From Saccharothrix violaceirubra (GTDB taxonomy: Bacteria > Actinomycetota > Actinomycetes > Mycobacteriales > Pseudonocardiaceae): DNA of 64,000 nucleotides. The notes under the pieces are model-generated. The model saw nothing but the letters and a program-made list of their open reading frames with translations, made no database searches and was not told where the DNA came from. The translations under genes were made by a program, and so were the position numbers. Positions within the stretch are counted from its first letter, which is position 1; every line of letters starts with the position of its first letter. The DNA lies in the NCBI RefSeq assembly GCF_014203755.1, contig NZ_JACHJS010000001.1, positions 6,076,001 through 6,140,000 of the forward strand, written 5' to 3'. Below, piece by piece: positions 18,984 through 26,676 of this stretch.

Positions 18984-19307
18984 GTGGAAGAGGAACTGCA
19001 CGAACAGGTGCGCGAGATCGTCAAGTCCATCCCGGCGGGACGGGTCGCGACCTACGGGGACGTGGCGGACCTCGCCAAGGCGCCGTCGCCGCGGATGGTC
19101 GGCCAGGTGCTCAACGGCGACGGGCACGACCTGCCCTGGCACCGAGTGCTGCGCGCCAACGGGACCTGTGCGCCCCACATCGCCGAGGAGCAGTTGCAGC
19201 GGCTGCGCGCCGAGGGCGTGATCGACGACGGGGGCAAGGTCGACCTGCGCAAGTACCGCTGGGAGGAAGCGGTCAAGGACGAGGACGGGCCGCCGTCGCT
19301 GTTCTGA
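18984..19307 (+). CDS. atl: Alkyltransferase-like protein (ATL), MGMT DNA-binding domain
   Basis: 107 residues from GTG 18984. It matches the C-terminal DNA-binding domain of O6-methylguanine methyltransferase (VPAGRVATYGDVA-type region reads IPAGRVATYGDVA), but the active-site PCHRV is PWHRV, so the acceptor Cys is Trp. That is the hallmark of ATL proteins, which flag bulky O6-alkylguanine for nucleotide-excision repair without transferring the alkyl group. The M. tuberculosis counterpart is Rv3204, near adnAB there too. The 22-bp repeat array begins 4 bp after its stop. Confidence 0.92.
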   Translation: MEEELHEQVREIVKSIPAGRVATYGDVADLAKAPSPRMVGQVLNGDGHDLPWHRVLRANGTCAPHIAEEQLQRLRAEGVIDDGGKVDLRKYRWEEAVKDEDGPPSLF

Positions 19308-19310
19308 GCA

Positions 19311-19398
19311 CTGCCCGAACGCGTGTTTCAGGGTGTCCGAACGCGTACTTCGGAGTGCCCGAGTGCGTGTTTCAGGGTGTCCGAGTGGAGGACTCGCG
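19311..19398. repeat. 22-bp repeat array A, four units
   Basis: Units 19311-19332, 19333-19354, 19355-19376 and 19377-19398, each exactly 22 bp, no spacers. Each starts GTGYCCGA (first unit CTGCCCGA); three end in TTCAGG or TTCGGA and the last ends GGAGGACTCGCG. The array fills the space between two convergent genes, ending 2 bp from the stop codon of the gene at 19401. Confidence 0.9.
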
Positions 19399-19400
19399 GG

Positions 19401-20198
19401 TCAGAGCAGGTCCAGGACGCGGGTGGCGGCGCGTTCGATCCCGGTCAGCGACCGCGTCGTCGACAGGGGGTGCAGGGCGTGCACGGCCAGCCGGAACAGG
19501 GTGGCGCGGAGCACGATCTGGGGCCAGTCGTCCAGGTGGGACCAGCGCTTGAGCAGGCCGGCGTCGGCACCGCCCCACGCCAACGAGTCGACCACGACGA
19601 CCGCCGCGCCGTAAGGCGCCGGACGCCAGTAGGCCGTGAAGTCGATGATCGCCGGCGGCGCGTCGCCGGCGAACAGCACGTTGCCGAACAGGTCGCCGTG
19701 CACCACCTGGTTCTTCGCGGTGACGGGCTTGCGCCGGTCGGCCAGGAGTTCGAACAGCCGCCCGCCGAGTTCGGGCCGCAGGTCGGGCGTGTCGTCGCCC
19801 CACGCGGCACGGTCGGCCACGGCGAACACGTCGGTGCGGGCGTCGAGGAACCGGGGCCGGGGCAGGTCGGCGGTCGCCGTGTGCAGGCGGGTCGCCACGG
19901 CGGCGACCTCGTCGTGCCGGGGTTCGGCCCGGCCGGTCAGGTGCCTGGTCGCCGACCAGCCGCCGACGACGTAGCGGCCGTCGGTCGAGCGCAGGGGACG
20001 CGCGATGCGCAGGTTCTCGACCTCGAGCGTGTCGAGCGTTCTGGCCACCCAGGTGGCCTCGGCCGGATTGCCGGCGGGTCTGATCGCCGCGTCGCCACAC
20101 CGCCACGCCGGTCCGCCGTCGATCGGCTCCGGCTCGGCGTCACGCTGGCCGAACGCGGCGCGCACGTGTGACGGAGGAGGGTCCGGGGGTGTGGTCAC
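19401..20198 (-). CDS. TIGR02569 family protein (kinase-like fold)
   Basis: 265 residues from ATG 20198. The sequence has the layout of the actinobacterial TIGR02569 family, which resembles aminoglycoside phosphotransferases: a Brenner-like loop VVHGDLFGNVLF with the catalytic Asp and Asn, and IIDFTAYW in place of the DFG-like metal site. The N-terminal lobe is short and lacks a clear glycine-rich loop. It corresponds to Rv3205c of M. tuberculosis, which sits between the ATL and moeB-like genes as here. Substrate unknown. Confidence 0.82.
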   Translation of the reverse strand: MTTPPDPPPSHVRAAFGQRDAEPEPIDGGPAWRCGDAAIRPAGNPAEATWVARTLDTLEVENLRIARPLRSTDGRYVVGGWSATRHLTGRAEPRHDEVAAVATRLHTATADLPRPRFLDARTDVFAVADRAAWGDDTPDLRPELGGRLFELLADRRKPVTAKNQVVHGDLFGNVLFAGDAPPAIIDFTAYWRPAPYGAAVVVVDSLAWGGADAGLLKRWSHLDDWPQIVLRATLFRLAVHALHPLSTTRSLTGIERAATRVLDLL

Positions 20199-20317
20199 GC
20201 GCGCACGCTACCCAACCAAGGCTCCGGGGTGGTGGACCTTGAGGCGGCGTCGCGTGCGGTGCCCACATTCAGCGCAGTCCGCAATACTGCGGTTCCACTA
20301 CGTCACCTGCGTCACAC

Positions 20318-20348
20318 GGCGCCCGACGACCGGTGGTCGTCGGGCGCC
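20318..20348 (-). terminator. 14-bp hairpin after moeZ
   Basis: GGCGCCCGACGACC (20318-20331), loop GGT, GGTCGTCGGGCGCC (20335-20348); a perfect 14-bp GC-rich stem 8 bp beyond the moeZ stop. No U-tract. The rest of the 157-bp gap toward 20199 shows nothing else. Confidence 0.75.
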
Positions 20349-20355
20349 CGGACAC

Positions 20356-21528
20356 TCAGTACGTCGGCAGGCTCGTGTCGATCTGCCGCGCCCACGCCAG
20401 CACGCCGCCGCCCACGTGCACGGCGTCCTTGAAGCCGGCCGCGTGCAACGACGCCAACGCCTCGGCCGACCGCACACCGGACTTGCAGTGCAGCACGATC
20501 TGCTTGTCCTGCGGCAGCTCGGCGAACGCCTCGCCGGACAGGATGCGGTCCTTGGGGATCAGCACCGAGCCGGGGATGCGGACGATCTCGAACTCGTGCG
20601 GCTCGCGCACGTCGACCAGCAGGAAGTCGTCGCCCCGGTCCTGCTTGTCCTTCAGCTCCCGCGGGGTGATCGTGCTGTCCGCCGCCGCGCGCTGCGCCTC
20701 GTCGGACACCACGCCGCAGAACGCGTCGTAGTCGATCAGCCCGGTGATCTTCGGGCTGGCCGGGTCCTTGCGGATCTTGATGGTGCGGTACGACATCTCC
20801 AGGGCGTCGTACACCATCAGCCGGCCCAGCAGCGGGTCGCCGATGCCGGTCAGCAGCTTGATCGCCTCGGTCACCATGATCGAACCGATCGACGCGCACA
20901 GCACGCCCAGCACGCCGCCCTCGGCGCACGACGGGACCATGCCGGGCGGCGGCGGCTCGGGGTAGAGGTCGCGGTAGTTGAGGCCCTGGCCGTTCGGCGC
21001 GTCCTCCCAGAACACGCTGACCTGGCCCTCGAACCGGAAGATCGAGCCCCAGACGTACGGCTTGCCCAGCAGGACGGCCGCGTCGTTGACCAGGTACCGG
21101 GTGGCGAAGTTGTCCGTGCCGTCCAGGATCAGGTCGTAGTCGCGGAACACGTCGAGCGCGTTGGCCGACGTGAGCTGCTCCTGGTGCAGGTTCACGTGCA
21201 CGAACGGGTTGATCTCGGCGACCGACTCCTTGGCCGACAGGGCCTTGGGCTTGCCGATGTCGGACTGGCCGTGGATGACCTGGCGCTGGAGGTTCGACTC
21301 GTCGACGACGTCGAAGTCGATCACGCCGAGCGTGCCCACACCCGCCGCCGCCAGGTAGAGCAGCGCCGGGCTGCCGAGGCCGCCGGCGCCGACGACCAGC
21401 ACCTTCGCGTTCTTCAGCCGTTTCTGCCCGTCCACCCCGACGTCGGGGATGATCAGGTGGCGGCTGTAGCGGGCCACTTCTTCCTTGGTCAGCTCCGCTG
21501 CGGGTGCCACGAGCGGCGGAAGCGCCAT
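20356..21528 (-). CDS. moeZ: MoeZ/MoeB-type adenylyltransferase-sulfurtransferase
   Basis: 390 residues from ATG 21528. Residues 1-270 form the ThiF/MoeB adenylation domain: nucleotide motif VVGAGGLGSPALLYLAAAG, DFDVVDESNLQRQ, and GTDNFATRYLVND. Residues 290-390 form a rhodanese domain with active-site Cys in HCKSGVRS. The protein adenylates the C-terminal Gly-Gly of sulfur carriers (MoaD, CysO, ThiS type) and transfers persulfide sulfur, serving molybdopterin, cysteine and thio-modification pathways. Corresponds to Rv3206c by position and architecture. Confidence 0.95.
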   Translation of the reverse strand: MALPPLVAPAAELTKEEVARYSRHLIIPDVGVDGQKRLKNAKVLVVGAGGLGSPALLYLAAAGVGTLGVIDFDVVDESNLQRQVIHGQSDIGKPKALSAKESVAEINPFVHVNLHQEQLTSANALDVFRDYDLILDGTDNFATRYLVNDAAVLLGKPYVWGSIFRFEGQVSVFWEDAPNGQGLNYRDLYPEPPPPGMVPSCAEGGVLGVLCASIGSIMVTEAIKLLTGIGDPLLGRLMVYDALEMSYRTIKIRKDPASPKITGLIDYDAFCGVVSDEAQRAAADSTITPRELKDKQDRGDDFLLVDVREPHEFEIVRIPGSVLIPKDRILSGEAFAELPQDKQIVLHCKSGVRSAEALASLHAAGFKDAVHVGGGVLAWARQIDTSLPTY

Positions 21529-21612
21529 CTGGTCCTCCTCGACGAGATATGTCCTACACAGACGGACAACACCAGACTGCTCCGATGTCTTCCGGAACGG
21601 AAAGTGATCCCA

Positions 21613-22641
21613 CTACTTGGGCGCCACCGGGAAGGCGTTGGGCGTGCACACCTTGCCATCCGCCGGCACGGCGCCGCTGTTGGAGGCGTCGACCTGGTTG
21701 AGCTGGTGCACGTAGTCGTTGGCCACGCCGAACGTCTGCTGCATCATCACCGGCGCGGGCTGCCCGTTCTCCTTGCAGCCTTCGTGGTTGTTGCCCAACG
21801 CGTGCCCGACCTCGTGGTTGATCGCGTACTGCCGGTATGTCGAAAGGTCGTTGCTGAACGCCTTCGCGCCACGCACCCACCGCGCGACGTTCATCACGAC
21901 GCGTTTGGTGGCCGGGTTCCAGCACGACGACTCGTACTGGATCTGGGTTCCGCACAGCCCGTGGGTCGTGCCGGTGGTGGTGAGGCTCACCACGAAATCG
22001 GCGTCGATCTCGTTGTCGACCCGCTGCATCGCGACGGTCCCGGTGCCGACCCAGCTGCGCGGGTCGGCGAGGAAGCTGTCCACGGTGCGGGCGAACGCGT
22101 CCCGGTCGCCGCCGTAGTCGGCCGGGTCGATCCCGTCCTCGATCGTGATCGCGTACCGGTAGAGCCGCCCCTGGCCGATCTGGCCGGTCGTGCCGAGGAC
22201 CGTCCCCCACGTGCCCGCGCCCTGCTCGGAGAACCTGGGCCCCTCGGGCAGCACGGCGGTCGGGATGTCCACCAGGTCGACCTTGACCGGCGGCGTCTCG
22301 GTCGCGGCGGGCGGTCCGCTCGGCGGCGGCACGACCTGCGCCGAGGTCTCCGCGGCCGGCCGGTCGACCCGGCTCGGCACGGCGGTGTCGATCACCACCA
22401 GCGCGGTGAGCACGAGCAGCACGGGGATGGCGTACACCCGCCAGCCGTAGCTCTTGGCCAGGCGTTTGATCCCGGACGACGACTTGTCCCGCCGATCCGC
22501 GCCGGGCTGCCAGCACGCGGCCAGCGGCTCGGCGGCGGTGCGCCGCGTGCCGCGGCGGTAGCGATCCTCCGGGGGCGACGACCGGACGCCTTCGGAAGGC
22601 GTCGTGTCACGCCCACCCTGAGACGTCCGGTTCACGCGCAC
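21613..22641 (-). CDS. DUF3152 membrane-anchored putative metalloprotease
   Basis: 342 residues from GTG 22641 (a second GTG two codons on is equally possible). An Arg-rich cytoplasmic segment is followed by one membrane span (VYAIPVLLVLTALVVIDTAV) and an extracytoplasmic DUF3152 domain with NHEVGHALGNNHEGC near residue 272, a metzincin-like HExGHxxGxxH zinc site. A Pro-rich linker separates span and domain. Equivalent to Rv3207c, next to the moeB-like gene there as well. Physiological substrate unknown. Confidence 0.88.
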   Translation of the reverse strand: MRVNRTSQGGRDTTPSEGVRSSPPEDRYRRGTRRTAAEPLAACWQPGADRRDKSSSGIKRLAKSYGWRVYAIPVLLVLTALVVIDTAVPSRVDRPAAETSAQVVPPPSGPPAATETPPVKVDLVDIPTAVLPEGPRFSEQGAGTWGTVLGTTGQIGQGRLYRYAITIEDGIDPADYGGDRDAFARTVDSFLADPRSWVGTGTVAMQRVDNEIDADFVVSLTTTGTTHGLCGTQIQYESSCWNPATKRVVMNVARWVRGAKAFSNDLSTYRQYAINHEVGHALGNNHEGCKENGQPAPVMMQQTFGVANDYVHQLNQVDASNSGAVPADGKVCTPNAFPVAPK

Positions 22642-22696
22642 CAGCCTGCCACAGGCGTGCCACCGGAGCGGAGTCGAGCACCACGTTCAGGGGGTC

Positions 22697-23680
22697 TCAC
22701 CAGGTACCCGCCGCGACGGCTTCCCACATCCCCAGCACCGCACGGGCTACCGTGACCGGTCGTTCCATCTGCGCCACGTGGCCTGTCCTGGGCAGCACGA
22801 GCAGGCGTGCGCGGGGCAGCAGGCGGGCCACCCGGGGTGCCTTGCGGACGCTGACGAGACGATCTTCCGTACCCCACACGACCAGCGTCGGAGCCGTGAT
22901 CCGGGGCGCCAGCACCCACAGCGACCGGCGTCGGGGCGCGAGCCAGGCCCTGATCAGCTCGACGGTGCTGCGGCCCAGCGCGTGGCCGGCCCACGGCTGG
23001 GTCGACCGTTCGGCGTACTCGGCGTCACTCTGCGCGATCCGGTGGGCGGGCACGATGTCGGGCTCGGCGAAGCACAGCCGCAGCATCTGACGCGTGCGTT
23101 CGGCGGGTGTCACGAGGGCCAGCCGGGCCCGCAGGCGCGGGCCGACGACGGGCAGCATCGCGAACGGCAGCCGCGGGTCGGACACGCGGCGCAGGCTGGG
23201 CCGCAGGTCGGGGACGGCGGGCGAGATCAGGGTCAGGGTGCGGACCAGGTCGGGCCGGGTCGCGGCGACGATCATCGAGATCGCGCCGCCCATGGAGTTG
23301 CCGAGCAGGTGCACGGGGCCGGCGTCGAGGCCGGCCACGAACGAGGCCACCACGCGGGCGTGCGCGGCGAGGCTGAAGTCGTACCCGTCCACCGGCTCGG
23401 ACCGGCCGAAGCCGGGCAGGTCGGGCGCGTGCCCGCGGACGTGCCCCGCGAGCTGGGCGGCCAGGTCGGTCCAGTTGGTCGCGGAGCCGCCGAGCCCGTG
23501 CACGTACACGGCGGTGGCGCCGTCGGGCCCCGGCGTGCGGCGCACGTGCACCAGGTGGCCGCCGACCACCAGGTGGTCGCCCGGCCAGGGCTGGATCGAC
23601 GTGTCCAGGTGCGGCAGAGGTGTGGTGGACAGCGGCACATGGGTCAGTGGCGCTCTGCTCGCCTCCACGGTGTCGGTCAT
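22697..23680 (-). CDS. Alpha/beta hydrolase
   Basis: 327 residues from ATG 23680. Typical alpha/beta hydrolase fold: oxyanion segment YVHGLGGSATNW, nucleophile elbow LLGNSMGGAIS with Ser, catalytic Asp region VVWGTEDRLV and His in PRTGHVAQMERP. No signal peptide. The substrate cannot be assigned. Its start is 129 bp from the divergent TetR gene at 23810, making it a plausible target of that regulator. Confidence 0.88.
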   Translation of the reverse strand: MTDTVEASRAPLTHVPLSTTPLPHLDTSIQPWPGDHLVVGGHLVHVRRTPGPDGATAVYVHGLGGSATNWTDLAAQLAGHVRGHAPDLPGFGRSEPVDGYDFSLAAHARVVASFVAGLDAGPVHLLGNSMGGAISMIVAATRPDLVRTLTLISPAVPDLRPSLRRVSDPRLPFAMLPVVGPRLRARLALVTPAERTRQMLRLCFAEPDIVPAHRIAQSDAEYAERSTQPWAGHALGRSTVELIRAWLAPRRRSLWVLAPRITAPTLVVWGTEDRLVSVRKAPRVARLLPRARLLVLPRTGHVAQMERPVTVARAVLGMWEAVAAGTW

Positions 23681-23809
23681 GGCACCAGGATGCCCGCCCG
23701 CGGACCGTGCCGAACGAGAAGCTTTCCCGCGACGCCGCTACCAGCGAGTAAGGTTGCGCGCGAACCGGGAGGGGCGACCCCTTCGCGGCACCGGTCGGCT
23801 GGAGGCACC

Positions 23810-24460
23810 ATGACGGAGACGGCCCAGGGCGCGGTCGGGCACGGCGGCGCGGGACGCGGCGTCCGCCTACCCCGGACCGCACGACGCGCCCAGTTGCTCG
23901 CGGCGGCGCAGGACGTGTTCGTGAACAACGGCTACCACGCCGCCGCGATGGACGAGATCGCCGAGCGCGCGGGCGTCAGCAAGCCGGTGCTCTACCAGCA
24001 CTTCCCCGGCAAGCTGGACCTGTACCTGGCGTTGCTGGAGTCGCACGTCGACGAGTTGGTGGACCGGGTGCGCGGCGCGTTGGCGTCCACCACGGACAAC
24101 AAACTGCGCGTGCAGGCCGCGGTCGCCGCGTTCTACGACTTCGTGGACGGCGAGGGCCAGGCGTTCCGGATGGTCTTCGAGTCCGACCTGCGCGGCGAGC
24201 CCGCCGTGGCCAAGGCCGTCGAACGGGCGACCACCGACAGCGTGGACGCGATCACCGAAACGATCACCTCCGACGCCGGTCTCGACGAGGACCGGGCCCG
24301 GCTGCTCGCCGTGGGACTGGTGGGATTGTCGCAGGTCACGGCCCGTTCATGGCTGGCGGACGACCGCAGGCTCAGCAAGGAGGACGCGGTCGCGCTGATC
24401 TCCAACCTGGCCTGGCGCGGCATCGGCGGCGGCTTCCCACTTCACCCGAACGAACACTGA
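23810..24460 (+). CDS. TetR family regulator
   Basis: 216 residues from ATG 23810, with GGAGG at 23801-23805. The helix-turn-helix is MDEIAERAGVSKPVLYQHFPGKLDLY. The ligand domain contains an FRMVFESDLRGEP segment and the conserved TARSWLADDRRLSKEDAVALI of the actinobacterial group that includes Rv3208. The position between the hydrolase and a second TetR gene fits Rv3208. Regulated genes are not shown by the sequence, though the divergent hydrolase is an obvious candidate. Confidence 0.9.
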   Translation: MTETAQGAVGHGGAGRGVRLPRTARRAQLLAAAQDVFVNNGYHAAAMDEIAERAGVSKPVLYQHFPGKLDLYLALLESHVDELVDRVRGALASTTDNKLRVQAAVAAFYDFVDGEGQAFRMVFESDLRGEPAVAKAVERATTDSVDAITETITSDAGLDEDRARLLAVGLVGLSQVTARSWLADDRRLSKEDAVALISNLAWRGIGGGFPLHPNEH

Positions 24461-24477
24461 ATCACCCCGCCCACGAA

Positions 24478-24499
24478 CGTTACCCGGAGTAACGGTTAC
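24478..24499. promoter_or_regulatory. Candidate TetR operator: nested inverted repeats
   Basis: CGTTAC (24478-24483), 5 bases, GTAACG (24489-24494), with a second overlapping pair GTAAC-G-GTTAC (24489-24499). It lies 18 bp upstream of the ATG of the following TetR gene, where an autoregulator would block transcription. Confidence 0.65.
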
Positions 24500-24517
24500 G
24501 TTTGGTAGCGTCACCCC

Positions 24518-25165
24518 ATGGCGCGTACGGGCACGGACTCCCGCCGTGAGCGGTGGAAGGGTCACCGCGAGACGCGGCGGGCGGAGTTCGTCGAGGCCGC
24601 GATCCGCGCGGTGGCCCGGCTCGGACCCGACGTCGGCATGGACGACATCGCGGCCGAGGCGGGCGTGAGCAAGCCGGTGCTGTACCGGCACTTCACGGAC
24701 AAGACCGACCTGTACCTCGCGGTCGGCCGGCGCGGCACGGCCATGCTGCTCGACCGGCTCGCACCCGCCCTGTCCCAGGACGGCCCGATCCGGGCCCGGC
24801 TGCGCACGATCGTCGACGGGTACCTGGCGGTCGTCGAGGAGCACCCGAACCTGTACCGGTTCGTGGTGCGCGGCCCGGTCGAGCGGGGCGCGGAGGAGGC
24901 GCTGGTGTCGGCGGCGCTGGCGCGCATCCTGGGCGACCACCTGCGCGCGGTCGGCGTCGCGGCCGACGGCACCGAACCCGTGGCGCACGCCCTGGTCGGC
25001 ATGCTGCGCAACGCGGCCGACTGGTGGCTCGACCGCCGGTCGATGAGCCGGACGAGCCTGGCCGAGCACCTGACCGCGATCATCTGGCACGCGGTGGACG
25101 GCCTGCTGCGCGCCGCGGGCCTGGACGCCGACCCGGACGCGCGGGTGCCCGCCGTCCCGGCCTGA
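24518..25165 (+). CDS. TetR family regulator, second copy
   Basis: 215 residues from ATG 24518. Helix-turn-helix MDDIAAEAGVSKPVLYRHFTDKTDLY is close to that of the preceding TetR, but the ligand domain differs (YLAVVEEHPNLYRFVVRGP, NAADWWLDRRSMSR). Only 57 bp separate the two genes, and the nested GTTAC/GTAAC repeats sit in that gap, so this gene probably has its own autoregulated promoter. No ligand can be inferred. Confidence 0.9.
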   Translation: MARTGTDSRRERWKGHRETRRAEFVEAAIRAVARLGPDVGMDDIAAEAGVSKPVLYRHFTDKTDLYLAVGRRGTAMLLDRLAPALSQDGPIRARLRTIVDGYLAVVEEHPNLYRFVVRGPVERGAEEALVSAALARILGDHLRAVGVAADGTEPVAHALVGMLRNAADWWLDRRSMSRTSLAEHLTAIIWHAVDGLLRAAGLDADPDARVPAVPA

Positions 25166-25357
25166 TCGGCGGACCGGACGCGAACGCCGGCGACCGGGGT
25201 CACCCGGCCGAATCCGACGACAGCGGCACGACTCGCCCGCCGGCCCTCGGCCCCGGCGTGCCCGGCACCACCCGCCCACCGCTCTCGTCCACGCCGGATC
25301 GCCAATGGCGGACGGCCCGCTCGTCGGGCCAAGTCCGTCCGAAAGTGTGACCTGACA

Positions 25358-25395
25358 AGCCGAGGGCGGCACCCGTTCGGGTGCCGCCCTCGGCT
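25358..25395. terminator. 18-bp hairpin between convergent genes
   Basis: AGCCGAGGGCGGCACCCG (25358-25375), TT, CGGGTGCCGCCCTCGGCT (25378-25395). A perfect 18-bp stem between the TetR gene and the DUF3107 gene, suitable as a bidirectional terminator. The rest of 25166-25414 holds no supported gene. Confidence 0.85.
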
Positions 25396-25414
25396 CACGA
25401 TCCCGCGAAAAGCC

Positions 25415-25642
25415 TCACTCCGTGGTGAAGCCGACCCGCCGGGCGTCGCTCGGGCCGATCTCCACGTACGCGATGCGCGCCGCCGGGATGACGAACCGGG
25501 CGCCCTTCTGGTCGACCAGCGTGAGCTGGCCGCTGCCGCTCTTCAGCGCGTCCGCGACCTGCGCCTCGACCTCGTCGGGGGTGAGTCCGCTGGACACCTG
25601 GAGCTCCCGCGGGCTGTCCGCGATACCGACCCTGACCTCCAC
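25415..25642 (-). CDS. DUF3107 protein
   Basis: 75 residues from GTG 25642, chosen because GGAGG lies 5 bases upstream and family members begin with the same VEVRVGI-like strand; a start at 25672 would add 10 residues. The sequence VGIADSPRELQVSS...GQLTLVDQKGARFVIPAARIAYVEIG matches DUF3107, the family of Rv3208A (TB9.4). Small cytoplasmic protein of unknown role, conserved across Actinobacteria. Confidence 0.92.
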   Translation of the reverse strand: MEVRVGIADSPRELQVSSGLTPDEVEAQVADALKSGSGQLTLVDQKGARFVIPAARIAYVEIGPSDARRVGFTTE

Positions 25643-25709
25643 GCTGACCTCCGTGCGCGCCTTGACCGACACCGGATTCGACGGTGTTCGAACGACTACC
25701 CGGTCAACC

Positions 25710-26387
25710 CTAGCCGAGCCCGAGGGCGGTCATGCGCCGCGTGTGGCTCTGCTGGAGGCGGCGGAAGAGGGCGGCGATGCCGGCCAGGTCCCCGGAACCG
25801 CGCACGATCAACTCGGCGAGCCCGTCGCGTTCCGCCACCACGTACTGGGCCTGCGTCAACGCCTCGCCCAGCAGCCGGCGACCCCACAACGTGAGCCGGT
25901 CGCGCAACGTCGGGTCGACCTCGCACGCGGCGCGGACTTCGCGCTCGGCGAACGCCGAGTGCCCGCTGTCCGCGAGCACCTCCAGCACCAGCGACCGGGT
26001 CGGCTCGGCCAGCCACTCGGCGACCTCGCGGTAGAAGTCCGCCGCGAGCCCGTCGCCGACGTACGCCTTCACGAGCGACTCCAGCCACGACTTCGGCGCG
26101 GTCGACGTGTGGAACGCGTCGAAACCCGCCACGAACGGGTTCATCGCCTCCTCGACCGTGTGGCCGCGGTCGGCCAGGTACCGCTCGATCGCCCCGTAGT
26201 GACCGATCTCGGCGGCGGCCATCCGGGCGAGCGCGGCACGGCCGGACAGCGTCGGCGCGGACCGCGCGTCCTCGGCCATCCGCTCGAAAGCCGACAGCTC
26301 GCCGTACGCCAGCGCGCCGAGCAGGTCGACCACGCCCTCCGCAACCGGGTCCGACGCCCCGGGCCGACCTGCGTTCGAGTCGTTCAT
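25710..26387 (-). CDS. Ferritin-like fold protein (Rv3210c family)
   Basis: 225 residues from ATG 26387 (an in-frame ATG at 26420 is possible; neither has a clear ribosome site). All-helical, with carboxylate/His positions such as [29 protein letters not shown] and [11 protein letters not shown] spaced as in ferritin-like di-iron four-helix bundles. Distant similarity to MiaE-type tRNA hydroxylases is known for this group. Function here is not established. Divergent from the DEAD-box helicase gene, as in mycobacteria. Confidence 0.8.
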   Translation of the reverse strand: MNDSNAGRPGASDPVAEGVVDLLGALAYGELSAFERMAEDARSAPTLSGRAALARMAAAEIGHYGAIERYLADRGHTVEEAMNPFVAGFDAFHTSTAPKSWLESLVKAYVGDGLAADFYREVAEWLAEPTRSLVLEVLADSGHSAFAEREVRAACEVDPTLRDRLTLWGRRLLGEALTQAQYVVAERDGLAELIVRGSGDLAGIAALFRRLQQSHTRRMTALGLG

Positions 26388-26676
26388 GACGACCGAGCCT
26401 AGACGGGTGGTGCCGGCCACACCCCGGGCACGCCGCCGAAGCGCGTGGTCCGGCGTTCCACCCCGATCGGCCTAGTCGCCGGGTAGACTCGCACCTCGAC
26501 GCCCGGCGCGGCGCGGCCCACCCCGGGGCCCGCAGCGGTGCCGACGGCTGACCTACGGCGGCACCGTGCCGCCCGGAGAGGGTGCGCGCACACTCCTCGC
26601 CGGCCCCTCCCGCGCCACAGCCCGGCCCGCCCCCGGCCGAGCGGCGGACGACGCGGTCGAGCGGCCCGTACAGGCC

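Noticed and set aside
15163..19221. Very long plus-strand frame opposite adnA
   Set aside because: It mirrors adnA codons on the other strand; high GC keeps antisense frames open. The protein is His/Arg/Gln-rich without motifs.
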